From Chara braunii (Eukaryota; Streptophyta; Charophyceae; Charales; Characeae): DNA of 20,798 bases. This document shows positions 8,348 to 18,239 of this stretch, piece after piece. Position numbers and translations under genes: made by a program. The DNA is taken from the NCBI GenBank assembly GCA_003427395.1, contig BFEA01000162.1, positions 873,558-894,355 of the forward strand, written 5' to 3'. Below the pieces are notes generated by a model, which had not been told where the DNA came from, made no database searches, and saw only the letters and a list, made by a program, of their open reading frames with translations. Position 1 is the first letter of the stretch; each line of letters begins with the position of its first letter.

Positions 8348-9880
8348 ATGGGGGATGGCGCTGGACAAGGGTCCATCACTGCAGCAGAAATCGCTAAGTT
8401 ACTGGATAATAGAAGCATCAGGCGATCGCAATTACCTCGAATAAAAGTCTTTCCGTTCAAAGGAGAAAGGGTCTCGCACTGGCTAGAGTTGCTAGAGCAG
8501 GTCTTCAACCGTTTAACCCCAGTTGAGAAATTCGCTCAGTTATATGAATATGTATGGTGGGAACTCCGTCCGGATGTGGAAAGGATTGTAACCGAATCCC
8601 AGGGGAACTGGGACAACTTCAAGAAAAAGATGCCGAGGAAGAACAAATTGGGAGATGGGTTGTTGACCGTAGACGAGCTTCACAACGTTAGCGGAAGTGA
8701 CTTTACTACAATAAGGGCCTTTGCAACGACTTTTGAAAAGATGGCTGCGAGAGTTCCAGGACTTTCCAAAGAAATGCAGTGTGTAATCTTCATCGGAAAA
8801 TTCTTCGGATATGAAGCAATGAAACTGACCCAAGGTGGAGCCCAAGGGAAGAAGACATCATGGGAAACAATAAAGAGGAACCTGACATCCGGAGATCTGG
8901 ATCAGGTATTCCACCATCAAGTGAAGATGGAAAGGAAGAAGAGAAAGGAAGTAGGAGTCATCCAAGGGGCTGACTCAGCCTTAGGAGGAATATTAAGCAG
9001 CATGGCAACTCGGCTGAAAGAATTGAAAGATCAAGTTGACTCAGGATCTGTAATGGTGGTGGGTTAGACAACAAGTAAGAGGAAGTATGAAGAAGGAGAA
9101 GAAAAGGAAGAAGAAGGGAAAAAGTCTGAGACAGTAACCCTACCAAAGAAGACACAGAGGCAAAATCGTAATCAAGCAACGGGAGGACAGGGCACCGACA
9201 GAGGACAGATTGGTCGTGGAAAGAAAAACCAAGGATCTCTAAAGGGATCTTGGCCGGTTGCGGCACCAGTAGGAGCTTGGCAAGGGCACATCCTCGAGAA
9301 TCAATGGTCAGGGTATGAACCAAATATGCCTCACATGCAGGAAGCAGGACCTTCACAGGGTCGAGGTGGAGGTCAACCTAGCACGCACCGCCAGAAAACC
9401 AAGGGCAGCGGCAGTTTCATGGGCAAGGACACGGACAAGGACAAGGTAGAAATAGGAACGGGGGAAGAGGAAATAGCCAGGGAGGCCGAGGATACGGAGG
9501 AAGAGGAAACGGGGAACAAGGAGGAAACTGCGGCAATCAAAGGGCCCCTCAACAAGGAAATTATAACCAAATGAACTTAAACCAAATCGGCCAAGGTTTC
9601 AATCAAGGCTATAACCAGGGTTATGACTAAGGTTATAACCAGAACTATGGTAGGGGTTTTGACAAAAGTGATGAACAGTGGAACGGTCACGGATTTGGAA
9701 GAGGATGGATAAATTACAGTGAGTTTATATGCACCCACTGTACAATCAGAGGACACTGTAAAAAGGTATCATGTCAGGAGAATGGATGAAGATGATGAAT
9801 TAATTACGTCAAGCATAGATGGAGATGTGTTCGACAAGACAGGAAGGCAGATAGACCCAAACATTCCAGGAAGCACTCAG
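8348..9880 (+). pseudogene. gag: Gag (capsid/nucleocapsid) with CCHC knuckle, broken
   Basis: This is the structural protein that would form the virus-like particle and package RNA. The start is the ATG 22 nt after the acceptor at 8325. The first ~160 residues form a Ty3/gypsy-type capsid core (FPFKGERVSHWLELLEQVF, then a helical region). A basic/acidic linker follows, then a Gln/Gly/Asn/Arg-rich tail with RGG and GYNQ-like repeats (about 9300-9660), and a zinc knuckle at 9730-9774, spaced C-x2-C-x4-H-x5-C (a typical knuckle has x4 before the last Cys). After the knuckle comes a motif with DG-x3-DK-x-G-x2-I (9800-9853) that is also present in the second Gag at 17093-17146. Lesions are a TAG at 9065-9067, a frameshift near 9380-9400, a TAA at 9628-9630, and frameshifts near 9775 and 9885. 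One of the late shifts could be the natural gag-pro frameshift, but I cannot tell. Confidence 0.8.
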
Positions 9881-10705
9881 AGTTGAGGGACTTGGACCCA
9901 GTGGGCCAGCCATGTTTCGCATATGGCAGGAGAAAGAGGACCCGTTTGTTTGGGTAGAGGAGATTGATGAGTTGAGTAATCGACTAGGAAAAGGAATGAG
10001 AATAAGTGAGGAAAAAGAAGATGTCTCGCTGATTGAGATTGAGCCAGAAGAAGACAATGAGGTAAAGGAGTCATCAAAGGAAGTCATGGGAAGGATGAAA
10101 GACCCGGTGGATAAGATGAGAAGGTTAAACACAAGAATGACAGACATCTGTAGAGAAGTTAAAGACTTGGAAATGAGCATTCCGCATGTATTCACCATGG
10201 GACAGGAAAAAGAAGCTTCCGAGCCAAGAGCACACAATGTCAGAGCCGTGAGGGCGACTCAGGCCCAACAGACTTTCGCCATGAGTCAAGGAAGAGAAGG
10301 TTCCGAGTCAGGGCATCCAACGCCAGAGCAGTGCGAGCAACTCTGGCCGCTGGATCAGACGCAGCTTACCAGGTACTAAGGAATTATACTCCCCATACCG
10401 CACGAAAATCGAAGGGGGGTAATACGTCCAAGGAACCGGCTCAGGCTCCTTTGCCACCTCAGGCAGAAGCCTCGATAGATGTAGGAGAAGATGAGGAGGA
10501 TCAGGATGAGGTGCTTAGAGGAGAAGAGAACAAACGCGCAGAGCATAGGGTCAAAAAGCGTAAGACTAATGATGGAAAGGAGAAGGTTGGGGAGAAGTCG
10601 AAAAAGAAGTGGAGGTATCAAACCTCAATTGAAGAAGGTGTGAACCTGAAAAATTTAGTAAACAAACTTATCGAGGGACACAATGAGTTGCTAAACCTGA
10701 AAGAG
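9881..10705 (+). pseudogene. Gag-protease spacer: acidic and coiled-coil region
   Basis: An open frame at 9912-10379 continues, after a one-base deletion near 10308-10313, in another frame to about 10705. The product is rich in Glu, Asp and Lys and is predicted to contain a coiled coil (KEVMGRMKDPVDKMRRLNTR region), then a disordered stretch and a helical segment leading into the protease. The segment 10191-10265 is imperfectly duplicated at 10275-10348 (84-nt offset, about 25 codons), and comparing the two copies shows where the base was lost. A further frameshift lies in the T run at about 10707-10712. No enzymatic motif is visible. It probably links nucleocapsid to protease in the polyprotein. 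Confidence 0.6.
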
Positions 10706-11640
10706 ATTTTTTGGCAATAGCACTAAAACTCCGAGAGTTGGTCAAGGCTAAGCTGGCAAGGAAAAAAGTGACAAAAGTTAGGCTCGGAGACCTGATCCCC
10801 AGAGAAGCCAACTGGACGATTGCTGACAACAAAATGGACTGGAAGTCAGCAGGAACAGGATCCATTGATGTTAATATCAGGGGAAAGGATTGTCCGGAAA
10901 TGGTGGATACAGGAGCAGAGATGAACATCATGAACTCGGAAAAAGCTGAAAAGTTGGGACTGAAAATTGACAAGAGAGACTATGGATACCTTAATGGGGC
11001 AAGTGGAAAGTCAGGATATACTGGCATAGCATCAAATCTGATGGTGGAAGTTGGACGAGTAAAAGTTCGTTCTTGTTTTTATATCATGCCCAACTTGAAT
11101 CTTCCTATATTACTAGGAAGGTCTTTTTTATCGCGCTCGGAGGCTCTCATCATGAATAAGCATGATGAGATCATGTTTGTGATTCTATGTGACCCAACGT
11201 GCGGGAACTTTGAGGTCATCACCTGTAAGAATACAGGTCCTTATAGCTCAAAGAACCGCCTCAATGCGGGATCATATACCTTTGAGGAGTCAGAGGAAAG
11301 GAGGAAAGAGTTGAAGTGGGGGTCTGATGAGGAAGATGAAGGAGAGGAGAATGAAGGCTTAGCTTTAAGCTTGGCAAACATTGACCAAGCTATGTATATG
11401 GTCTCCGCTTATGAGATGGCGGAATCAGAAACAATCAAAGCTTTGGCAAACAAGTTATAGTATGATTACCCTGAGGGAGGAAAGTTGGAACTGGTTTACA
11501 AGCCGCCATCCACACAAGAAGCAAGAATGCAGGGGCCGTATGCTCAAGCAAGCGGCCAACATTTTTTAGGGGTGGGCTCAAGCAAAGAAGCAAAAGGAGG
11601 TACAAGACAGTAGATAAGAAGAGCCACCCAGTTTCAGTTC
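10706..11640 (+). pseudogene. pro: Retroviral-type aspartic protease
   Basis: This protease would mature the Gag-Pol polyprotein. The catalytic loop DTGAE begins at 10906, and the C-terminal hydrophobic motif ILLGRSFL lies at about 11107-11130, at the spacing expected of a pepsin-like retroviral protease monomer (active as a dimer). Upstream is a Lys/Arg-rich helix. Downstream is an acidic tail (SDEEDEGEENEG) followed by a linker toward reverse transcriptase. The frame ends with TAG at 11458-11460, most simply a former CAG, and remains open beyond it for about 50 codons. A frameshift between about 11500 and 11580 connects it to the RT frame. No separate start is expected, since this is an internal polyprotein domain. 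Confidence 0.85.
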
Positions 11641-13322
11641 TAGTAACACACGAAGAGGGTGTGTACTACGAACAAGAAAGGGAACTGATAAGGCAGATGA
11701 AAGAGAGATGGGATGAGGAGAGTTGCAGAATCAACGAAGAGTCAAAGGGGGATTTGATTATTGGGGAATCGAGTTTTCTGACAGAGCAGGAGAAGGCGCT
11801 GGTAGTGGGGTTGATGGAGGAAAAACATCGCGCCTATGCCTTCAATGATGATCAGAGGGGGAGGTTAGATGTGCATAGGGTAGGAATGATCCGAATCCAC
11901 ACAGTCCCTCACCAACCATGGAATGTCAGAGGGGCCAGATACCCAAACCCCGATGATCAAAGAAGAGTAGTGGAGTATCTGGATGGGAAGATTGGATCGC
12001 ATCTGGCAGGGTACTCTATTGGACCATACGCATCACCATGGTTCTGTTTTATTAAGCCAAACGGAGTGCTTAGATGGACGCAGAATTTGCAGAAATTGAA
12101 CGCTGTAACAGTTAGGGATGCTGGTGGGCTTCCTAACGCAGATCAGCTCTCTGAGGCATTCACAAGAAGAACTATTATTTCGCTCATAGATCTGTATTCT
12201 GGTTACGACCAGTTTACAGTCTATCCGGCTGATAGACCAATCACTGCGATGCACATTCCCAGAGGGTTGATTCATATGAACGTGGCAGCCCAGGGATGGA
12301 CAAACGCAGTAACCATTGTGCAGAGGAGCATGGTAAGAGTCATGCAACCGATCAGCCCCCAGATTACTGAGCCCTATGTTGATGACCTTGAGGTAAAAGG
12401 ATCAATGGAGAAAGATGAGCAAGAGGTTGCACCTGGCATAAGGAAGTTTGTCTTGGATCATGTCAATGATCTCACAAAAGTACTTGACTTGTTACAAGAG
12501 TACAACCTCACGGCCAGTGGAGCAAAATTCACGCACTGCATGAAGGAAGCCACCATTTTGGGTTTCCTATGCAATGAACAAGGACGTCGTCCAGACACCA
12601 AGAAAACAAATAAAATCCTTGAATGGCCTACGCTATTCAGAAATGTCACTGAAGTGAGATGTTTTCTTGAAACGTGTGGTTTATGGAGAGTGATCATTCA
12701 AAAGTTTGCCGCTAAGACAGAACATGTGAGGAAGTTGGTAAGGAAGAATCAAGAATGGGAATGGGGAGAGAAGCAGGAAGAGGTGTTAAAGGACTTGAAG
12801 AAGGAATTTGAGGAAGGGGGTCTTGTGCTGGATGTTACAGACTATGATGTCATTATTGAACGCCCCTTCATCGTAGAAACCGACGCTGGACAAACAACCC
12901 TGGGAGGAGTTCTGATATAGGCTGATTCTGGAGGAAAGGAAAGACCATTGTGATTTGAGAGTCGAACCCTCAACTTTACTGAAAGGAACTACTCTCAATT
13001 CAAGAAAGAGGCCTTGGCTATATTGCACTGCTTGCGCATCTTCAGGCATTAGCTCTACGAGAGGAGGTTTGTTTTGATGACAGATCTAACATCGCTTTTG
13101 TATTCTCTCAAAAACTTCACGCCTACGGATCCCACGACCGCCAGATGGCTCACGTACATCTGGATGTTCGACTTTCAGCTGGAACATATCCCAGAAAGTA
13201 AGAACATGCCCGATGGTTTGAGCAGGATAGAATGGGAAAAGCCTGGAGAGTCCAAAGAAGAAGCACCACCGGTAGATAAATTTTTGGACGAAGACGATAT
13301 GCAACTCCATTTGAACTCATGA
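11571..13322 (+). pseudogene. pol: Reverse transcriptase and RNase H
   Basis: The domain copies genomic RNA into DNA and removes the RNA strand. Palm motifs are present: SLIDLYSGYDQ (first catalytic Asp at 12189-12191), PRGLIHMN followed by AQGWTNAV in the place of the common MPFGLTNAP, and YVDD at 12375-12386. The thumb/connection follows with LGFLCNEQGR and a TEVRCFL block. All four RNase H acidic residues can be placed: ETDAG (12882), KKEAL (13008), LMTD (13083) and MPDGLSR (13212). The single reading frame is interrupted by TAG at 12918 and 13050 and TGA at 12951, with no indel. Each stop fits a C-to-T or G-to-A change from Gln or Arg. A final TGA at 13320-13322 ends this block, but the frame continues into the integrase. 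Confidence 0.93.
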
Positions 13323-13841
13323 GAGCTAAGTATTAATGATAAGGAGGCCAGGAGAGGGAAACCCATATGGTTTGCGCCAGCAACCTTCGTGAAAATCGAA
13401 GGGTTCGTGTTGAAACCTTTCGTTGAGGAGGACTCATGGGGAGAAAGGAACGGAGAATGGATGGCTGAACTAGCTTTGGCAGAGACTTACCGTCTGACAG
13501 ACGATCCGGTAACAATTGAGGCTGGAGTGAGACAAGCTGATCAACACTTGCTGACAATGGGGAGACTACATTATCTTGTTAACTCTCTCCTACAGGTCCA
13601 GGCAGAGGATGGCGAGGAAGTGGTAAAGCCAGATGAGATAGTACTGGGAGATGACTACGAGTGCGGTGAGGAATTGGAGGGAGAAGAGTTTGAGCAAGGT
13701 GAAATCTCAGAAGATTTTCGAGAAGAGGAGTATGACGGGTTCCACTTGGAGATGAGACTTCTTCTCTCAGGGGACAAGCGAGAAAGAGAGGTTAGTAAAA
13801 AGACCCTCTGCATGAGAGATCACTATATAGTACGAGGATGA
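13323..13841 (+). pseudogene. RNase H-integrase spacer, acidic
   Basis: The same frame as RT stays open from after the 13320 TGA to TGA 13839-13841 (about 170 codons). The product begins with a basic WFAPATFVKIEGF segment and ends in a strongly acidic stretch (EECGEELEGEEFEQGE-like composition, about 13660-13740). It contains a segment resembling the linker and tower region ahead of the integrase zinc finger in other Ty3/gypsy elements. No catalytic motif is visible. Spacers of this size between RNase H and integrase are ordinary in the group. Confidence 0.6.
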
Positions 13842-14987
13842 CACTTTTTTATCCAAGATAAGCGTGGCCCTCCTAGGAGGGTCATTTGTGGCAGAAATCG
13901 TCAGATTGACGTCATAGCAGCTCTCCATGATGGGCCAATAGGTGGTCACAGAGGCTTCGCCGCCGCAGTCAAGAAGATATCTGAGTTGTACTTCTGGGAA
14001 GGAATGTATGGGATGATCCGGACTTACTGCGAATCTTGTGTACCATGCCAAATCAGATCACTAATCAGGAATAAGGAGCCTTTACATCCAAGGTACATTA
14101 AAGATATAGGGGCAGTGATTCACATGGATCTTTTGGCAATGCCGCAGGGGATTGGGGAATATAACTATATCTCTGATGTAAGGGATAACCTTACGGGGTT
14201 TGTTGATGGGAAAGCCATTCGAACCAAGACTGGGGCAGTTTTGGCTGATTGTATCAAAGAATATTACCTCCGATACCCTTTTGTGGTGGAATTCACAATG
14301 GACAAAGGATCTGAGTTTACATGCGGGGAGGTAAAATAACTTTTGGATGATCTCGGGGTCATTGCCAGATACACGACCATGACACACCCTCAGGCGAATG
14401 CGCCAGTAGAGAGAGGGCATAGCACCATCACTAATCTGCTGGCTAAGTGGACTGCCGGGAAGCCTAACTTATGACCTAAGTTCCTACGGACGGTGTTTTT
14501 TGTGGAAAACATCACTGTCAAGAGGACCACAGGATATGCTCCTACGACTTTGTGGTATGGAAGACATGCCACCTTTCCAATAGAGAACTTTCTAAAGACT
14601 TGACGGAAGCAAGATCTGGAAAATGACCTATCCCTAGAGGAATTACTGGATATCCGAGCAAGGCAAGTCAGCATCACGGAAGATAGAATCCAAGAAGCGA
14701 CAGACAGAGTGGCAGACAACCGAGGGAAGGACAAGGAGAAATGGGATTAGCTCTCACGTGTAAGATAAGAGTCATTGGAAATTGGAGACGTAGTGCTACT
14801 TTACGACTCGTCTCTGGAAAAACAATGGTCAAGAAAGTTGGACAAGAGGTGGCTGGGACCCTACAAGGTCAGGCGTCGAGGAAATTATGGAGCCTACGAG
14901 CTGGAAGAAATGGATGGGACACCAAGGAATGACTGGATCTCTGGGTCCTGGCTGAAGAAATTCAAGTTAAGACCGGAGGTGAGTTGA
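13842..14987 (+). pseudogene. int: Integrase with HHCC finger, DD35E core, GPY/F-like tail
   Basis: This enzyme would insert the cDNA into host chromosomes. The N-terminal HHCC zinc finger is intact: His at 13926 and 13947, Cys at 14037 and 14046. The catalytic triad is Asp 14127 (HMDLL), Asp 14301 (MDKGSEF) and Glu 14409 (VERGH), with exactly 35 codons between the last two, as expected for DD35E. The usual Asn in TDNGSEF is Lys here. The C-terminal module has KRWLGPYKV at about 14844-14870 with the GxY-x4-ELxx-DG continuation of a GPY/F domain. I see no chromodomain. Stops at 14337 (TAA), 14472 and 14601 (TGA), 14748 (TAG) and 14766 (TAA) break it, but the frame never shifts. The natural stop could be TGA 14985-14987, which lies 6 nt inside a candidate intron. 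Confidence 0.92.
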
Positions 14988-15111
14988 TTCAAAAAGTTGT
15001 TATCTTGTGAAATCCTTTTTGTAAATTTTCTTGCAAAATATTCTATTGTTAACCATCGGCTGACTCATCGTCCTACCTGTCCCTCCAAATCTCTTTTCTT
15101 CTGTTTGCAAG
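14979..15111 (+). other. Candidate intron joining pol to the second gag
   Basis: CCGGAG|GTGAGT at 14979 is a full-consensus donor. The acceptor TCTCTTTTCTTCTGTTTGCAAG|C ends at 15111 after a long pyrimidine tract, and a CTGAC branch-like motif lies near 15059-15063. Removing these 133 bp leaves the pol frame (phase 0) running directly into the downstream ORF frame, 24 nt before its ATG, and skips the TGA at 14985. Unspliced RNA would end Pol at that TGA. Confidence 0.6.
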
Positions 15112-17212
15112 CTTGACCCTAAGGGAACAGTTGCCATGTCGCAGAAGGGAGGGATGGTGAGTCTCACCAGGTCTATTCTTGGAGAGGAAGAACGATTGAG
15201 GCATCCAGTGGTAACAAGAGACTCTGCGGGAATGCCGGTTTACAAGAAGGGGGATAACCTTAAGCAGTTTTTGAGGGAATATGAAAATCACGCTTTCATC
15301 AGAGAATGGGATGTGTCCACCATGATGAAAAATGTGACTGGAGTGGGGGAATACAGGAAGGCGATGGAGGAAATAGCCATGAAAATTTTTGGATGGCAGA
15401 GCTTCAAAGTAGCTATGTGGGCCAAGTATGCAGATTTGAGAAGAGATGAAATAGAAGATAACATCACTTTCAACGGAACAAATTTGGAGGATTTCGAGGA
15501 TAGCATCGGTCTCTGTGCAGAAAGGAACAAATGAGATGATGAGGAAAAATTGGAGCAGGCCGCGATCAAGGTAACACCCAGGGAACGCGAGACTGTCAGA
15601 AAGATCAGAGAAGGGTCAGATACCTGGGGTGGTTTTCTTGTTGAGATGAGAAAGGCCTATCCTCTGAGCGTACAGAGGCAGAAGAAGAGGCAGTTGTTCC
15701 AGGAGCAAAGGGTGTGGATTGGAAGAAGGAAAGAAGGGTAGGAAACGGCACAACGAAAAAATGGGAATGAGGCACCCCCTCGACAGGGAGAGGGAAAAAT
15801 TGTCCGTAACACGGAGAGACTTGAGGTGCAGGGGAAGGAAAGGCGTATAGCCAGGAAGGAAGAAGGACATGACAAATCTCCCGACGAAAAGGAAGAGGAA
15901 GGAAAAGAAAAGAGAAAGGAGAAGAGAAAGGGGAAAATGAAGGAGGCTGGACTATCAGTGAGAGCAGAAGCAACATCCTCCATGGAGCCTCTCAAAGACC
16001 ATGGAACGAGGAGGTTAACTGAGGAAGAAAGACAAAGAAAGGAGGACGAGAACAGAGAGTGGAGGAACCACGCTGTGATTCACCTAAGGGAAAATGAGCC
16101 ACCCATGAACGCTCCCTGGAAAGTGAGAATGAAAGATATAGTTTTGTCTGAGGCTGTGGCCAACTCCAAACTGACCTCAAATGTGGAAAGGCTAATTAAG
16201 CTTAATAAGATGATCAGAGAGGATTGTGAATGACTTCTTGAAGAAGAAGCTGATGTGGTCGAAAAGTTGGGGAAAGTGGACGAAGGAAGGAGAAGGGAAG
16301 AAAGGGAAAAGGATTTAAAATCCTCGATGCAAAAACTTCATGACAGGGTAAAGGAAAAGAAGGAGCTGCTCACGCAGGGAGTAGCCAGCTAGATCCCTGA
16401 AATCCTGAAAGAAATTTTGAGGCTAAGGGCGAGAGAAGAAAAAAGAGATTCACAACTGACTGAGCTGAGGAAGGAAGTGGAGAATTTGAAGGGCGAAGTG
16501 GAGAAGGAAAAAATTAAGCAGAAGAAGTTGGAGTTAAAGGTGGAAACCCTAAAAATCGTTCATGATACTAAGAGTTAGGAAATGGAAAACAGAAAGAGAG
16601 AAGCTGGAGAAGGAAGTGGAAGGGCTGAAAGTAAAAGTCAGTGAGCAAAATAAGGCGATTGGGTCTGAAAGGAAAGAGAGGAAGGAAGAGAGTGAAGAGT
16701 GGGAGAAAAGGTGGAAGAAGATGGAAGAAGCCATGAAAGACTCCAAGGTGAGTATCCAGGCAAATAAGGAGAATGAAAACATTCAGGGACTTGAAGGAAA
16801 AGAAGGGAAATCGACAGGAAGGGAAGAAGGATTGAAAGATGAAAAGGAAGTGCGGGAAGGGGACAAAACTCTTACTCTGTCCAAGTCAAATGATGGAAAA
16901 GGACAAAAGAGATCATATCTGGACGTATTGGATTCAGAAGGGGGAGATGGAGAAATTGGGGAAACTTCTCTTGACCCTCAGTGGGCAACAAAAAGGACAA
17001 GGGGAGAAGAGAAGCGATTATGTTGGCATTGCATGAGAGGTGCCCACAGAAGGGAAGAATGTCCTGGTTTCCAGGAAGACAGGGACAAAGGTTTGGTCAG
17101 TCTTGATGGGAGTGGCAGACTTATTGACAGAGAAGGTAACCTGATCAAGAAGGGTAAGAAGGGATTCAGAGTACAGTTGTACGAGCAGCTGGGGCTTACT
17201 TTAAGAATTTAG
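15112..17212 (+). pseudogene. Second Gag-like protein, downstream of pol
   Basis: This is an ORF of about 692 codons from ATG 15136 (or continuous with pol after splicing), in the position of env. Its N-terminal ~130 residues have a Gag-like core (VYKKGDNLKQFLREYENHAF, then helices with MKIFGWQSFKVAMW) laid out like the first Gag. A long Lys/Glu-rich coiled coil follows (about 15850-16760), then a canonical C-x2-C-x4-H-x4-C knuckle at 17021-17062 and a motif LVSLDGSGRLIDREGNLI at 17093-17146, which aligns without gaps to the first Gag. It has no signal peptide or membrane span, so it is not an Env. Lesions are stops at 15532 (TGA), 15739 (TAG), 16231 (TGA) and 16390 (TAG), and a frameshift between about 16545 and 16580. 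It may co-assemble with Gag or bind RNA, but this is inference. Confidence 0.8.
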
Positions 17213-17629
17213 AGTAAGACGTTACCAGTCTTTGAGGTTGAGATCTTATATCTTTTTTTTTTTTTTTTTTTTTTTTGACATTGTATAATAGTAAGAGAAA
17301 GAGTTGAAGTGAGTTGGCTACTTACTCCAGTACAATTCTAGGTAAGGTGTGTAGATATAGGTCGGATACTCTGTTTGTTTCTTGACTATTGAGAAGACTT
17401 GCTGGATCGACATTTTGTATTTTAGAAAGTGAAACAAGTGGTTCTGTAATTTATACATATGAGTTTTTCTTTATTGGTTTATGAGATACACCGCCGGAAT
17501 TACATTTTCACTTTCACATTTGCGTTTTGTCCAGTATCTGGTCATGCATGTTGAATTTGTATACAAACTGTGTCAGCAAAAATCTTGAACTAGGATGCTC
17601 AGAAAAGCACCTAAGTGTTCAAGAAATGA

Positions 17630-17631
<2 letters not shown>
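17213..17631. other. A+T-rich 3' flank with T24 tract
   Basis: This noncoding DNA after the last element ORF includes a run of 24 T at 17253-17276. I see no purine tract with TG...CA borders that would mark a 3' LTR, and no ORF. Confidence 0.5.

Positions 17632-17671
<40 letters not shown>
17632..17671. repeat. (AT)n microsatellite
   Basis: About 20 uninterrupted AT dinucleotides. Confidence 0.95.
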
Positions 17672-17673
<2 letters not shown>

Positions 17674-18239
17674 ATTTATACATCTTGAGAATGCCTTGCT
17701 GTAAATGTCAATCTCTTCATTTTTTGTCTTATGTAACTATTTTCGAAAAAAAACCCTATAAAGAGGATGTGAGAAAGTCAAGAATTTTGTTTTGATGCAT
17801 CCGAAAATCCCTGCGAGTCAGAAAGATATATGTTATGAATGGAATGGATGTTTCTTTTGCCTTCTGACAAGACAAGGAGTCAAACAAATGTTTTTCACAC
17901 TTTTTATGGATATTTTTGGTTGGCTTTCCTCTTGGTTAAAAGATCCACAAGACGTGTGTCTATCCAGCCTGTGATCGAGGTCTGGGAGACACGACCCCTA
18001 AGTGGCTCTGACGATGCCCCTCGTTCAGAAACGGATATAATTATGTTTACATCATTCTTATCAATGACATTATTTTCTTTCGAATAATGGGATTGATCCT
18101 CCATTTGAAAGATGACTGACGAGGAGGAATTTTTTTTTTTGGACAAATTGGTTTATATATATATTTGAAAAGATCATCGATCATTCACTTCAGGTGGTCA
18201 GTCTGAGGGACTAAGAGTCACCAAGCCTATGGTGGAAAA
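17672..18239. other. Unassigned A+T-rich DNA
   Basis: No coding support. The short frames here are ordinary for A+T-rich sequence. There is a T10 run at 18131-18140 and a short TA run near 18154-18162. Confidence 0.45.

Larger units (their letters stand above)
6239..17212 (+). mobile_element. Decayed Ty3/gypsy-type retrotransposon, internal region
   Basis: The order gag - protease - reverse transcriptase - RNase H - integrase is diagnostic of Ty3/gypsy-like LTR retroelements. This copy adds two related ORFs upstream of gag and a second gag-like ORF downstream of pol. The limits given cover only what the protein-coding part supports. I did not find LTRs, a primer-binding site, a clear polypurine tract or target-site duplications, so the true ends lie outside these coordinates. 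About twenty nonsense codons and several frameshifts make it non-autonomous today. Confidence 0.9.

Noticed and set aside
6343-16392. Stop codons reassigned to amino acids in the host
   Set aside because: All three stop codons occur in frame, together with frameshifts. Decay explains this better than a variant code.
8032-17036. Many - strand and alternate-frame ORFs across the retroelement
   Set aside because: They are shadows of the + strand gag/pol frames, which carry the catalytic motifs.
15112-17212. Downstream ORF as an envelope gene
   Set aside because: No signal peptide, no membrane segment, no cleavage site. It has a Gag-type knuckle and coiled coil instead.
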